A DNA stretch of 13,124 bases from CAYZXU01 sp964482535 (GTDB lineage Bacteria; Desulfobacterota; Desulfobacteria; Desulfobacterales; BuS5). A program made the translations under genes and the position numbers. Shown in pieces: positions 1 through 6,659 of the stretch. Below the pieces are notes generated by a model that was not told the DNA's origin, did not search any database, and was given only the letters and a program-made list of their open reading frames with translations. The stretch covers positions 1 through 13,124 of the forward strand of contig CAYZXU010000067.1 of assembly GCA_964482535.1 (NCBI GenBank), given 5' to 3'. Position 1 is the stretch's first letter, and each line of letters begins with the position of its first letter.

Positions 1-384
1 TTACTGTAACTCCGCAAAGCGGTTTAGTTCAACAGTGTTAATAAATGTAAAAAATTTCCATGATATTAGAGTATATCTGAAAAATATTTCCATGTATCTG
101 TATATTTAATATCAATTACGGTAATATTTCCTTTGAGTTTTTTAGCATTTTTTTCTTCAGATGCAACCATCGTTGCAATAATTGTGCCGCATAATGATCA
201 CAAGGAATTTTAAGGCTGTTTTTTATCATTTTTTATTACGTTATCAATGTGTTATAAATTATTGGCTTCAAGCGTAAAGAAAAACCCTTAACATAGCCAT
301 CAGATAAATTATGTAATTTGCTTCACAATTTATTGTGTAATTGGGAAGCAAATTACATAATTTTTAAAGTGATTCTTCTTTCAC
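1..384. other. Intergenic region, no convincing gene
   Basis: This is AT-rich sequence with stops in all frames. Its left edge has a short palindrome (CCGC-aaa-GCGG, about 12-22). A 30-codon minus-strand reading frame (91-93 back to position 1) has no ribosome binding site and I do not call it. The only strong structure is the long inverted repeat at 306-363, listed separately. I see no tRNA, rRNA or riboswitch-like pattern. Confidence 0.6.
306..363. repeat. Perfect 19-bp inverted repeat (long hairpin)
   Basis: The arm at 306-324 (AAATTATGTAATTTGCTTC) is the exact reverse complement of 345-363. The loop is 20 nt and contains a smaller inverted repeat (ACAAT-tt-ATTGT, 325-336). The right arm runs into TTTTT, so it could terminate transcription coming from the left. 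It could equally end the doubtful minus-strand frame at 385-600, or be a dispersed element or protein-binding site. The perfect match over 19 bp is directly visible; the role is unknown. Confidence 0.75.
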
Positions 385-600
385 TCACCCTTCAAAACAT
401 CCCCGGATACTCATCAAACACAAAAACACGGTTGCGCTAATATCCGGTTGTTTCACCAGCAGCTTTTGTTTTGAACGCTTACCCATAAGAAAAATCCATT
501 TATTCTCAATGGATGCTTTTAAATCCGTGATTTTGCTTAATGTTGCAACAGAGTTTTCTGCTGTTTGGATGACTCCTGTCAAAACATACTTTTGCCGCAT
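385..600 (-). CDS. Doubtful 71-aa hypothetical protein
   Basis: An open frame of 71 codons begins at an ATG (600-598) and ends just before the long hairpin at 306-363, which could act as its terminator. The product is basic in the middle (residues 40-50, G-K-R-S-K-Q-K) with a short hydrophobic C-terminal stretch. I recognise no family or motif, and only a weak GGA lies upstream of the start. It may be the remnant of a larger gene or a chance frame. It is divergent from the qrc operon, sharing the 601-745 intergenic region. Confidence 0.2.
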   Translation of the reverse strand: MRQKYVLTGVIQTAENSVATLSKITDLKASIENKWIFLMGKRSKQKLLVKQPDISATVFLCLMSIRGCFEG

Positions 601-629
601 AAATTTCCGAATACGGCTGCTATGGGATT

Positions 630-657
630 TTCACTTGACAAAATTTGTTACTATAAT
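630..657 (+). promoter_or_regulatory. Possible sigma70 promoter of the qrc operon
   Basis: A perfect -10-like TATAAT lies at 652-657, about 90 bp before the first gene. With a 16-bp spacer the -35 would be TTCACT (630-635), a partial match. A consensus TTGACA at 635-640 is only 11 bp from the TATAAT, too close for standard promoter geometry. The -10 is convincing, the -35 is not. Confidence 0.4.
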
Positions 658-745
658 GTAAAAGAGCCTATAAAAAACAGGCTGCTATTGTAATAGTTGT
701 TCGGTTTTAAAACTTTTTGTTAAACAATCTATTGATGGAGTTTTC

Positions 746-1399
746 ATGAGCAAGATAAAAAACAACAAAACAGATGAAAACAAGGAAGGAGCAAGCGGAT
801 TTATTATCCTCTTTTTTGTAGCAGGGCTTGTTTTAAGTCTTGTTGTGGGCTGGATAGTTTTCCCTGAACTTCTCTACTCACAAAAAGAACAACCTGTTAA
901 TTTCAACCATGCATTGCATCTTGAAGAGGTTGATGACGGATGTGAAAGCTGTCATTTTTTCCGGGAAGACGGAAGCTTTTCCGGTGTTCCCAAGCTTGCT
1001 CAGTGTGTTGACTGCCATGAAGAAGCACAGGGTGAAAATCCTGATGAAATCATATTCGTGGAAGAATATGTCGCCAAAGACAAAGATGTTCCATGGCTGA
1101 TATATTCAAAGCAGCCCGACTGTGTTTTCTTTTCACATGCAGCACATGTTAAAGGCGCAGAAATGGAATGCTCCACATGCCACGGTCATATTGGTGAATC
1201 TGAAAGTTCAAAGATTTACGAAGAAAATCGTATTACCGGTTACAGCAGGGATATCTGGGGCAAAAATATCGGCGGCTTTAAGAAAAATACCTGGGACAGA
1301 ATGAAAATGGATGATTGCGCTGAATGCCATAAGAAAATTACTGACAAAGCAACAAGCGTGCAGACCAAAAAAGATGCATGCTTTGTGTGTCACAAATAG
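746..1399 (+). CDS. qrcA: Membrane-anchored multihaem cytochrome c, QrcA-like
   Basis: This is the likely cytochrome subunit of the Qrc menaquinone reductase, taking electrons from periplasmic cytochrome c3 and passing them to the complex. The 217-aa product has one N-terminal membrane helix (about 18-40) with no obvious cleavage site, so it is probably anchored with its haem domain in the periplasm. Five CxxCH haem motifs are visible at residues 66-70, 87-91, 142-146, 191-195 and 212-216. Extra histidines (NFNHALH about 52-58, FSHAAH about 129-134) could be distal ligands. C126 followed by H131 is a non-standard Cys/His pair. From memory, the D. vulgaris complex is described as having six haems c, so the sixth is missing or unconventional here. 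GGAG at 737-740 sits 5 nt before the ATG and supports this start. It is the first gene of the cluster; identity rests mainly on the gene order cytochrome, Mo-type, Fe-S, NrfD. Confidence 0.85.
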   Translation: MSKIKNNKTDENKEGASGFIILFFVAGLVLSLVVGWIVFPELLYSQKEQPVNFNHALHLEEVDDGCESCHFFREDGSFSGVPKLAQCVDCHEEAQGENPDEIIFVEEYVAKDKDVPWLIYSKQPDCVFFSHAAHVKGAEMECSTCHGHIGESESSKIYEENRITGYSRDIWGKNIGGFKKNTWDRMKMDDCAECHKKITDKATSVQTKKDACFVCHK

Positions 1400-1451
1400 A
1401 GGCATTTGAAAATTTTCAATTTCGTTCAAGCGCTATTTAAGGGGAAAATTT

Positions 1452-3677
1452 ATGAAAATTGACAGAAGAAGTTTTTTGTCGCTGGTTGCCGGCGGCGCTG
1501 CTGGAACAGCGCTTTCACCACTACCATGGAAATTAATTGATGACTCCTCCATATGGACACAAAACTGGCCATGGACTCCAGTGCCTACGGATGGTGAATC
1601 AAATTATGTTGATTCAGTATGCACTCTATGCCCTGGCGGATGCGGCATATCAGTTCGAAAGATTGACAACAGGGTTGTAAAGATTGAGGGAAAAAAAGAT
1701 CACCCTGTTAATAATGGCGGAATCTGCATTCTTGGTCTTGCCGGACTTCAACTGCTGTATAGCCCGTCACGAATCAAGTCTCCTTTAAAAAGAACCGGAA
1801 AAAGAGGCGAAGGCAAATGGAAAGAGATTTCCTGGAATCAGGCTGTTTCAGAAATAACAGAGAAACTGTCACAACTAAGGGAAAAAAATATTCCTGAAAC
1901 ACTTGCATGTATTTCCGGCTCAGCTCAGGGAGTAGAGTCTAATCTTTTTAAAAGATTCTTAGAAGCATTCGGCTCACAAAATTTCATGTCCGTGCCGTCC
2001 ATTCAAAACTCATATGATATGACGATTGAACTGATGCACGGCGCAAAAGGATCTGTGGGTTTTGATTTTGAAAATACCGATTTCCTTTTAAGTTTTGGAA
2101 GCGGCATTCTCGATGGATGGGGTTCTCCTGCACACATGTTTAAAGCCAACAGCGGCTGGAAAACCAATAAAAGCAAAATGGTTCAGGTTGAGTCCCGCTT
2201 GTCTAAAACTGCTGCCAAAGCTGATAAATGGATACCCATAAACCCGGGAACTGAAGGGATACTGGCTCTTGGGCTTGGCCATGTCATAATTAAAAAATCC
2301 CTGCATAATAAGGATTTTGTTAATAATTTTTCTTCGGATTTCAACCAGTTTAAAAAAGATGTTATTGATAGATACACACCTGATAAAGTAGCTGACATTA
2401 CAGGTGTAGACAAATCCGTCATTATAAATCTTGCAAAGGAATTTGCAGGAGCCTCAAAACCTCTGGCAATCTGCGGCAGAGGTCAGGGCGATATACCAGG
2501 ATCCCTTAAAGAGTTTGGAGCAGTTCATGCCCTGAATGCACTAATGGGCAGCATAAACAGTAAGGGCGGCATGTTCATCATGCCGGAACAAAATTATATT
2601 CAATGGGATGAGGTAAAAGCAGACGCCATATCATCGGCGGGCATGAAAAAAGATAGAGTTGACGAAGCAGGAAGCGTAAAATTTCCCCATTCGAAATCTC
2701 TTCTTAACCGTTTATCCGGGATAATTAATTCTTCAAAAGAATCTCCTGTACAGGCATTGTTTGTTACAGGAGCAAACCCGTTATACACAATGTCTGACAC
2801 CGGACAAGCAAGAAAAAGCTTTGATAAAATACCCTTTATTGCAAGTTTTTCTTCTTTCATGGACGAAACGGCTCACCAGGCTGATCTCATTCTTCCCAAT
2901 CACATCTTTCTGGAAAGATACGAGGATGTTCCAACACCCCCGGGCTTTGCTGTTCCATCGATTTTTCTGGCGAAACCTGTGATTGAACCGGTCTTTAATA
3001 CTAAACATTCAGGTGACGCAATAATCAAGATTGCGAAAACTCTTGGAGGAAGTATAGGAGAGTCCTTCCCCTGGACATGTTATGAAAATTGTCTTAAAAA
3101 AACACTTGGGGACAAATGGGGCACTCTTTTAAACCAGGGAGTATGGATGGATAAAAATTTTAAGCCGTCCACATGGGCCAATGCTTTTGGAGAATCTTCA
3201 ACACAATTTTATTTTGTGCCAAAAAGCGCTGATCCTTTTTCCGGCCCTGACCTGATTAACGCTGAAGGTGACCAAAAATCTTATCCCCAAATCCTTATTT
3301 CCTATGATTCCATGAGGCTTGCAAACGGCTTTATTGCTGATCCTCCTTTTGTTATAAAAACAGTGAGCGATACAGTTCTTAAAGGTAAAGATATTTTTGT
3401 TGAGCTAAATCCTGACACAGCCCGGGAGTTGGGGCTGCATGAAGGCGATTATGCAAATTTAAGCACCTTGAAGGCAAAGGTAAAAGTAAGAGTGCATATA
3501 TTTAACGGGATTAAGCCGGGTGTTATCGCCATGCCGACAGGCCTGGGGCATACAGCTTACGACAAGTACCTGGCAGAAAAAGGAATAAATTATAACAAAC
3601 TCATCGGGTCTGTTGAAGACCCTGTTTCCGGGCTTGACGCAGCATGGGGGATCAGGGCAAAGCTTGCTAAAGCATAA
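1452..3677 (+). CDS. qrcB: Molybdopterin-oxidoreductase-like subunit, QrcB-like
   Basis: This is the large periplasmic subunit (741 aa) of the complex, of the DMSO-reductase superfamily fold. The N-terminus carries a twin-arginine export motif (D-R-R-S-F-L-S, residues 4-10) followed by a hydrophobic, Ala/Gly-rich stretch, so it should be exported folded through Tat. A [4Fe-4S] site of the form Cx2Cx3Cx27C is formed by C57, C60, C64 and C92. The only other Cys before residue 300 is C153. No Cys or Sec is seen around 175-195, where a metal ligand would be expected by analogy with related enzymes. This fits the published view that QrcB carries no molybdenum and acts structurally or as an electron conduit, though my placement of that site is approximate. 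A C-terminal molydopterin-dinucleotide-binding-like domain follows (about 630-741, with LNPDTARELGLHEGD). AAGGGG before the ATG is the ribosome binding site. It is 52 bp after qrcA and 18 bp before the next start. Confidence 0.88.
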   Translation: MKIDRRSFLSLVAGGAAGTALSPLPWKLIDDSSIWTQNWPWTPVPTDGESNYVDSVCTLCPGGCGISVRKIDNRVVKIEGKKDHPVNNGGICILGLAGLQLLYSPSRIKSPLKRTGKRGEGKWKEISWNQAVSEITEKLSQLREKNIPETLACISGSAQGVESNLFKRFLEAFGSQNFMSVPSIQNSYDMTIELMHGAKGSVGFDFENTDFLLSFGSGILDGWGSPAHMFKANSGWKTNKSKMVQVESRLSKTAAKADKWIPINPGTEGILALGLGHVIIKKSLHNKDFVNNFSSDFNQFKKDVIDRYTPDKVADITGVDKSVIINLAKEFAGASKPLAICGRGQGDIPGSLKEFGAVHALNALMGSINSKGGMFIMPEQNYIQWDEVKADAISSAGMKKDRVDEAGSVKFPHSKSLLNRLSGIINSSKESPVQALFVTGANPLYTMSDTGQARKSFDKIPFIASFSSFMDETAHQADLILPNHIFLERYEDVPTPPGFAVPSIFLAKPVIEPVFNTKHSGDAIIKIAKTLGGSIGESFPWTCYENCLKKTLGDKWGTLLNQGVWMDKNFKPSTWANAFGESSTQFYFVPKSADPFSGPDLINAEGDQKSYPQILISYDSMRLANGFIADPPFVIKTVSDTVLKGKDIFVELNPDTARELGLHEGDYANLSTLKAKVKVRVHIFNGIKPGVIAMPTGLGHTAYDKYLAEKGINYNKLIGSVEDPVSGLDAAWGIRAKLAKA

Positions 3678-3695
3678 ATATTGTATGAGGTTCTG

Positions 3696-4511
3696 ATGAA
3701 AAACAAGCACAAGAATAATAATGCTAAAAAATTTGGAATGGTTATTGACCTGGATAAATGCACAGGTTGCGGAGCATGCATGGTGGCATGCATGGCTGAA
3801 AACAACGTTCCATTTAAGGATGATGAAACTGATAAACTTCTCAGCATCACTTGGATGAGGGTTTATAAATTAAACAACGGAGAGTCTTTTCCTGATTTTG
3901 AGGAATGTTACCTCCCCAGACCATGCATGCACTGTGAGGGGGAACACGGACATTCACCATGTGTTTCAGTATGCCCTGCAACTGCAACTGACTATAATCT
4001 GGAAACAGGCATAGTCAGCCAGATATATACAAGATGTTTCGGGTGCCGGTACTGCATGGCTGCATGCCCGTACCATGCCCGCTATTTTAACTGGTGGGAT
4101 CCTGTATGGCCGGCCGGCATGGAAAAAACTTTGAGCCCCAATGTATCACCGAGAATGAGAGGTGTTGTGGAAAAATGCAGCTTCTGTTTTCACAGATACC
4201 AGCTCGCCAAAGACAGGGCTTATATGGAAGGCAGAAGAGATATCGAAGAAGATGAATACCAGACAGCCTGTACTCAGGCATGTCCTGCAGGAGCAATTAC
4301 CTTCGGCGATCTTAACAACCCTGATCATGCTGTTGCTAAAATGGTTAAACCTGACCCCCATCATCACGGTCGACCCATGAATCCGAAAGCGTTCCGGCTG
4401 CTTGAAAAACTGGGAACCAACCCAAAGGTTTACTATATGTCAAGCAGGGAATGGGTAAGAAAAACCGGCGATAAATATCTTGAAGATGAAACAAAAGTTA
4501 AAAAACATTAA
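3696..4511 (+). CDS. qrcC: Periplasmic Fe-S (ferredoxin-type) subunit, QrcC-like
   Basis: The product is the electron-transfer subunit linking the haem/Mo-type subunits to the membrane quinone site. The ATG at 3696 is chosen because GAGG (3687-3690) lies 5 nt upstream; a TTG at 3681 would only add five residues. The product is then 271 aa and has no signal peptide, so it is probably carried across the membrane with the Tat-exported QrcB. Sixteen cysteines form four cluster motifs: C22/25/28/32, C77/80/89/93, C114/117/120/124 and C161/164/192/196, the layout of DmsB/PsrB/NrfC-type proteins. All four sites keep four Cys, so a [3Fe-4S] centre cannot be explained by a missing Cys. A His-rich patch (P-H-H-H-G, about 221-225) follows the last site. 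The closeness to qrcB (18 bp) and qrcD (30 bp) implies one transcript. Confidence 0.9.
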   Translation: MKNKHKNNNAKKFGMVIDLDKCTGCGACMVACMAENNVPFKDDETDKLLSITWMRVYKLNNGESFPDFEECYLPRPCMHCEGEHGHSPCVSVCPATATDYNLETGIVSQIYTRCFGCRYCMAACPYHARYFNWWDPVWPAGMEKTLSPNVSPRMRGVVEKCSFCFHRYQLAKDRAYMEGRRDIEEDEYQTACTQACPAGAITFGDLNNPDHAVAKMVKPDPHHHGRPMNPKAFRLLEKLGTNPKVYYMSSREWVRKTGDKYLEDETKVKKH

Positions 4512-4541
4512 ACAGTATATATTTTAAGGAGCATATTAATT

Positions 4542-5837
4542 ATGGATTCTGCATTAATACCCAATGGCGTAACACGCTGTTCTTTTGGCAAATTTGCCTT
4601 GGGGATACTAATAGTAGGCGCCGTACTGCTGTGGGGTGTTTATGCCATGCTGCTTTGCTGGCTGAAAGGGCTTAACCAGACAAATATGAATGATTCCTAT
4701 GGGTTTGCATTATGGATCTGGGCAGACCTTGGAGTTATTGCGCTGGGAGGCGGTGCTTTCTTTACAGGTTTTTTAAGATACATTGTAGGTAAGGACGAAC
4801 TTAAAAACATAATCAATTACGCTGTCCTAATAGGCTTTATATGTTACAGTTCAGCTCTTTTGATTCTTGGCATGGATGTGGGTCAGCCACTGAGATCATG
4901 GTTTATTTTCTGGCATGCCAACGTGCATTCCATGCTCACAGAGGTTGCGTTCTGCCTTTCATGCTATTTTGCAGTTCTAACTATTGAATACATACCATTA
5001 ATTCTTGAAAATCGGCAGATAGACAAGGTTCCATTTTTTCATCATTTAGGACATAACATGCACAAGGTTATGGCTCTATTTGCCGCGACCGGGGCATTTC
5101 TCTCCTTTTTTCATCAAGGTTCTCTCGGCGGAGTTGCCGGCGTACTTTACGGCCGCCCCTTTGCATTCAGGGAAGGACTCTTTATATGGCCATGGACATT
5201 CTTTCTCTTTACATGGTCTGCGGCTGCATACGGACCCTGTTTTACCCTTTTTGTTACATGGTTAACAGAAAAAATTACAGGTAAAAAGCTGGTAAAGGAT
5301 AATGTGGTTCTGCTCCTTGCAAAAATTTCCGGCTGGATGATAGGGACTTATACAATAGCAAAAATTATTGATACCTGGTACTGGGCGACAAGTGTTTTAC
5401 CGCCCCAGGGTTACTCTTTTATGGATTTTTACGCTGTATCGCCTGACAATCCATTTTACGGATTATGGATTTTTGTGCTGGAAGTGGTTATTTGCGGACT
5501 TATACCTGCCCTTATTTTAATTTCCCCAAAGGGACGTTCCAACAAGCTGCTGAGATGGATTGCACTTTTCCTTGCAATTATCGGCGTAAGTCTTAACAGG
5601 TGGGTAATGGTTCTTCAGGTTATGGCTGTTCCCGTACTCACATTTGAAACCTGGCAGATGTATGTGCCAAGCTGGCAGGAAGTGGCGACAACAATACTTC
5701 CAGTGGCGTACGGCACAATTCTTATTATGATTTCCTATCGCTATCTACCGATATTCCCACAGGAAACAGAGCTTAATCCTGTTGGGTCGGAAGATTTGCC
5801 TGAAGACAGTATTAAATTAAAACCGGCAGAAGCTTAG
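4542..5837 (+). CDS. qrcD: NrfD-family quinone-interacting membrane subunit, QrcD-like
   Basis: This 431-aa integral membrane protein belongs to the NrfD/PsrC/HmcC/ActC family and should hold the menaquinone-binding site of the complex. Roughly ten hydrophobic helices can be drawn: about 17-40, 54-80, 90-110, 125-150, 172-192, 212-240, 254-275, 305-328, 336-356 and 383-402. Conserved-looking polar residues inside or next to helices include H125/H129 (W-H-A-N-V-H), H167-H171 with H174, and H191-Q192. The C-terminus is a short acidic and basic tail (403-431). AAGGAG (4526-4531) lies about 10 nt before the ATG. By analogy to the D. vulgaris Qrc and the alternative complex III, electrons from the periplasmic subunits reduce menaquinone here, with no haem in this subunit. 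A 99-bp gap separates it from the next small gene. Confidence 0.9.
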   Translation: MDSALIPNGVTRCSFGKFALGILIVGAVLLWGVYAMLLCWLKGLNQTNMNDSYGFALWIWADLGVIALGGGAFFTGFLRYIVGKDELKNIINYAVLIGFICYSSALLILGMDVGQPLRSWFIFWHANVHSMLTEVAFCLSCYFAVLTIEYIPLILENRQIDKVPFFHHLGHNMHKVMALFAATGAFLSFFHQGSLGGVAGVLYGRPFAFREGLFIWPWTFFLFTWSAAAYGPCFTLFVTWLTEKITGKKLVKDNVVLLLAKISGWMIGTYTIAKIIDTWYWATSVLPPQGYSFMDFYAVSPDNPFYGLWIFVLEVVICGLIPALILISPKGRSNKLLRWIALFLAIIGVSLNRWVMVLQVMAVPVLTFETWQMYVPSWQEVATTILPVAYGTILIMISYRYLPIFPQETELNPVGSEDLPEDSIKLKPAEA

Positions 5838-5859
5838 CTATCACGGTTTTAAATTTTTG

Positions 5860-5876
5860 GTTTTGAGTTTTGAGTT
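5860..5876 (+). repeat. Short tandem TTTTGAG repeat
   Basis: Two head-to-tail copies of TTTTGAG lie in the 99-bp spacer between qrcD and the 53-aa gene. The spacer also has GAGTTAAC, an HpaI-type palindrome GTTAAC. There is no terminator-like hairpin in this gap, so the small gene downstream is probably on the same transcript. The repeat may be a fragment of a dispersed element; no function is evident. Confidence 0.35.
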
Positions 5877-5936
5877 AACTAAAAGCAATCTCGGCGAGTT
5901 GAAAAGCTATAGACAAAATTAAAAAAGGAGTAAAAT

Positions 5937-6098
5937 ATGTTTCCCTTTTCATTTGAATGGGTCTGGGATATGGGTCATATAGTTTTCATGGGCGGTCTCT
6001 GGTATGCCCTGAGTATTTTAGGTTTAGGCATGGCTTACTGCATAATCAAGACCGTAATTGAAACTTCAACAGGAGCAGAAGACAACGCACATCACTAA
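5937..6098 (+). CDS. 53-aa single-helix membrane protein, possible extra Qrc subunit
   Basis: The 53-aa frame starts at ATG 5937 with AGGAG (5926-5930) exactly 6 nt upstream, the best ribosome binding site in the cluster, and ends just before a strong terminator. The N-terminus is aromatic (M-F-P-F-S-F-E-W-V-W-D), followed by one clear membrane helix (about 14-38, containing G-G-L-W-Y-A-L-S-I-L-G-L-G) and a short hydrophilic tail ending in E-D-N-A-H-H. It carries one Cys (C35). I know no named family. Position as the last gene of the qrc transcription unit, size and topology resemble the tiny accessory subunits of respiratory complexes such as CydX or CcoQ. A structural or assembly role in Qrc is an inference. 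It could instead be an independent small membrane protein. Confidence 0.7.
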   Translation: MFPFSFEWVWDMGHIVFMGGLWYALSILGLGMAYCIIKTVIETSTGAEDNAHH

Positions 6099-6124
6099 AA
6101 AAATATAATTTTTTTCATACTGAT

Positions 6125-6170
6125 AAAAAAGGCGCTTGACTGCTAATCTGAGTTTAAGCGCTTTTTTTTA
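6125..6170. terminator. Bidirectional rho-independent terminator
   Basis: GCGCTT (6132-6137) pairs with AAGCGC (6156-6161); the stem extends inward through GACT/AGTTT with one bulge. Eight T follow on the plus strand (6162-6169), and an A-run before the stem (6125-6130) makes the T-tract for the minus strand. It can therefore stop the qrc transcript from the left and the miniprotein transcript from the right. Confidence 0.85.
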
Positions 6171-6202
6171 TTTTTATCCGTCACCTGACAGGACTTCCTC
6201 AT

Positions 6203-6295
6203 TCAGGTGGAAATACCGAATTTTGGCAGAACATAAAGCTGCATTAAAAAATAGATGGCGATAATTACAAAACAAATTATTATTTTTATCATCAT
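6203..6295 (-). CDS. 30-aa membrane miniprotein
   Basis: On the minus strand an ATG at 6295-6293 is preceded by AGGAG with 4 nt between it and the start (a second in-frame ATG directly follows). The 30-codon frame ends in TGA at 6205-6203. The product is almost one hydrophobic helix (M-M-I-K-I-I-I-C-F-V-I-I-A-I-Y-F-L) followed by a short tail ending L-P-K-F-G-I-S-T. One Lys at position 4 and one near the C-terminus suggest a single-pass protein. About 35 bp after its stop lies the T-rich side of the shared terminator, giving it the signals of a complete gene. I recognise no family. Chance is possible in AT-rich DNA, where hydrophobic codons are common; the ribosome binding site plus terminator argue for a real gene. 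Confidence 0.5.
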   Translation of the reverse strand: MMIKIIICFVIIAIYFLMQLYVLPKFGIST

Positions 6296-6440
6296 TGCTC
6301 TCCTGTTTAATACTGTAAATAAATCACAAAATAAAATCGGTAAGATATAATACCCAAAATTTACAAACTCATTTTGCCTCATTCTGACTATTTAATATTT
6401 AAGGTAAAAGTTGATCAACAATCAATATTTTTCAATGCTT
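6296..6440. other. Intergenic region upstream of miniprotein
   Basis: The stretch is AT-rich without an open frame of note. It must contain any promoter for the minus-strand miniprotein, but I see no good -35/-10 pair. A perfect 10-bp palindrome GTTGATCAAC lies at 6410-6419, next to the repeat island. Confidence 0.4.
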
Positions 6441-6475
6441 TTTGGTGGATTCGCTTCGCTTAATCCACCCTACAA
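6441..6475. repeat. Left copy of GGTGGATT...AATCCACC repeat
   Basis: GGTGGATT (6444-6451) pairs with AATCCACC (6462-6469) across a short loop, and CCTACAAA follows. The same sequence in inverted orientation occurs at 6607-6647, where the loop is longer. This GTAGGGTGGATT-type palindrome looks like a dispersed bacterial intergenic repeat. Confidence 0.75.
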
Positions 6476-6506
6476 ACTACTCAATAACATAACCTATGGC
6501 GGTAAA

Positions 6507-6534
6507 CGTCATTCCCGTGAAAACGGGAATCCAG
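6507..6534. repeat. REP-like hairpin (ATTCCCGT-gaaa-ACGGGAAT)
   Basis: A perfect 8-bp stem (6511-6518 with 6523-6530) with a GAAA loop sits inside CGTC...CCAG. This is the well-known type of short repeat (GTCATTCCCG...CGGGAATCC) scattered in many proteobacterial genomes, often linked to RAYT transposases. No transposase is present in this window. Confidence 0.8.
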
Positions 6535-6562
6535 TATTTTGGCTACTCCTGTCGATGCTACA

Positions 6563-6589
6563 TAGGACACGTTCGGGGAACGTGCCCTA
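6563..6589. repeat. Third repeat hairpin (TAGGACACGTTC / GAACGTGCCCTA)
   Basis: Arms 6563-6574 and 6578-6589 pair over 12 positions with one A-C mismatch and a GGG loop. It has the look of a GTAGGGCACG-type dispersed repeat and is the third distinct hairpin within 170 bp. Confidence 0.7.
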
Positions 6590-6606
6590 CTTTCTTTTAT
6601 ATAAAA

Positions 6607-6647
6607 TTGTAGGGTGGATTAAGGAGCGTAGCTACGAATCCACCAAA
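6607..6647. repeat. Right, inverted copy of GGTGGATT...AATCCACC repeat
   Basis: This is the reverse complement of the left copy (6441-6475) apart from a longer loop containing the palindrome CGTAGCTACG (6627-6636). It lies 12 bp after the stop of the octahaem cytochrome gene, and its 8-bp stem could help end that transcript, although no strong T-run follows. Confidence 0.75.
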
Positions 6648-6659
6648 GTTAATTGATTA

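Noticed and set aside
1..93. 30-codon minus-strand frame ending at position 1
   Set aside because: It has no ribosome binding site and no recognisable motif, and could be a chance frame in AT-rich DNA.
635..657. TTGACA and TATAAT as one promoter
   Set aside because: Both hexamers are perfect, but only 11 bp separate them, too few for sigma70; the TATAAT may work with a weaker -35.
6441..6647. CRISPR array
   Set aside because: The repeats are three different hairpins and two inverted copies, not direct repeats with regular spacers, and no cas gene is present.
6411..6656. 81-codon plus-strand frame
   Set aside because: It runs through three repeat hairpins and has no ribosome binding site; the protein would just be translated repeats.
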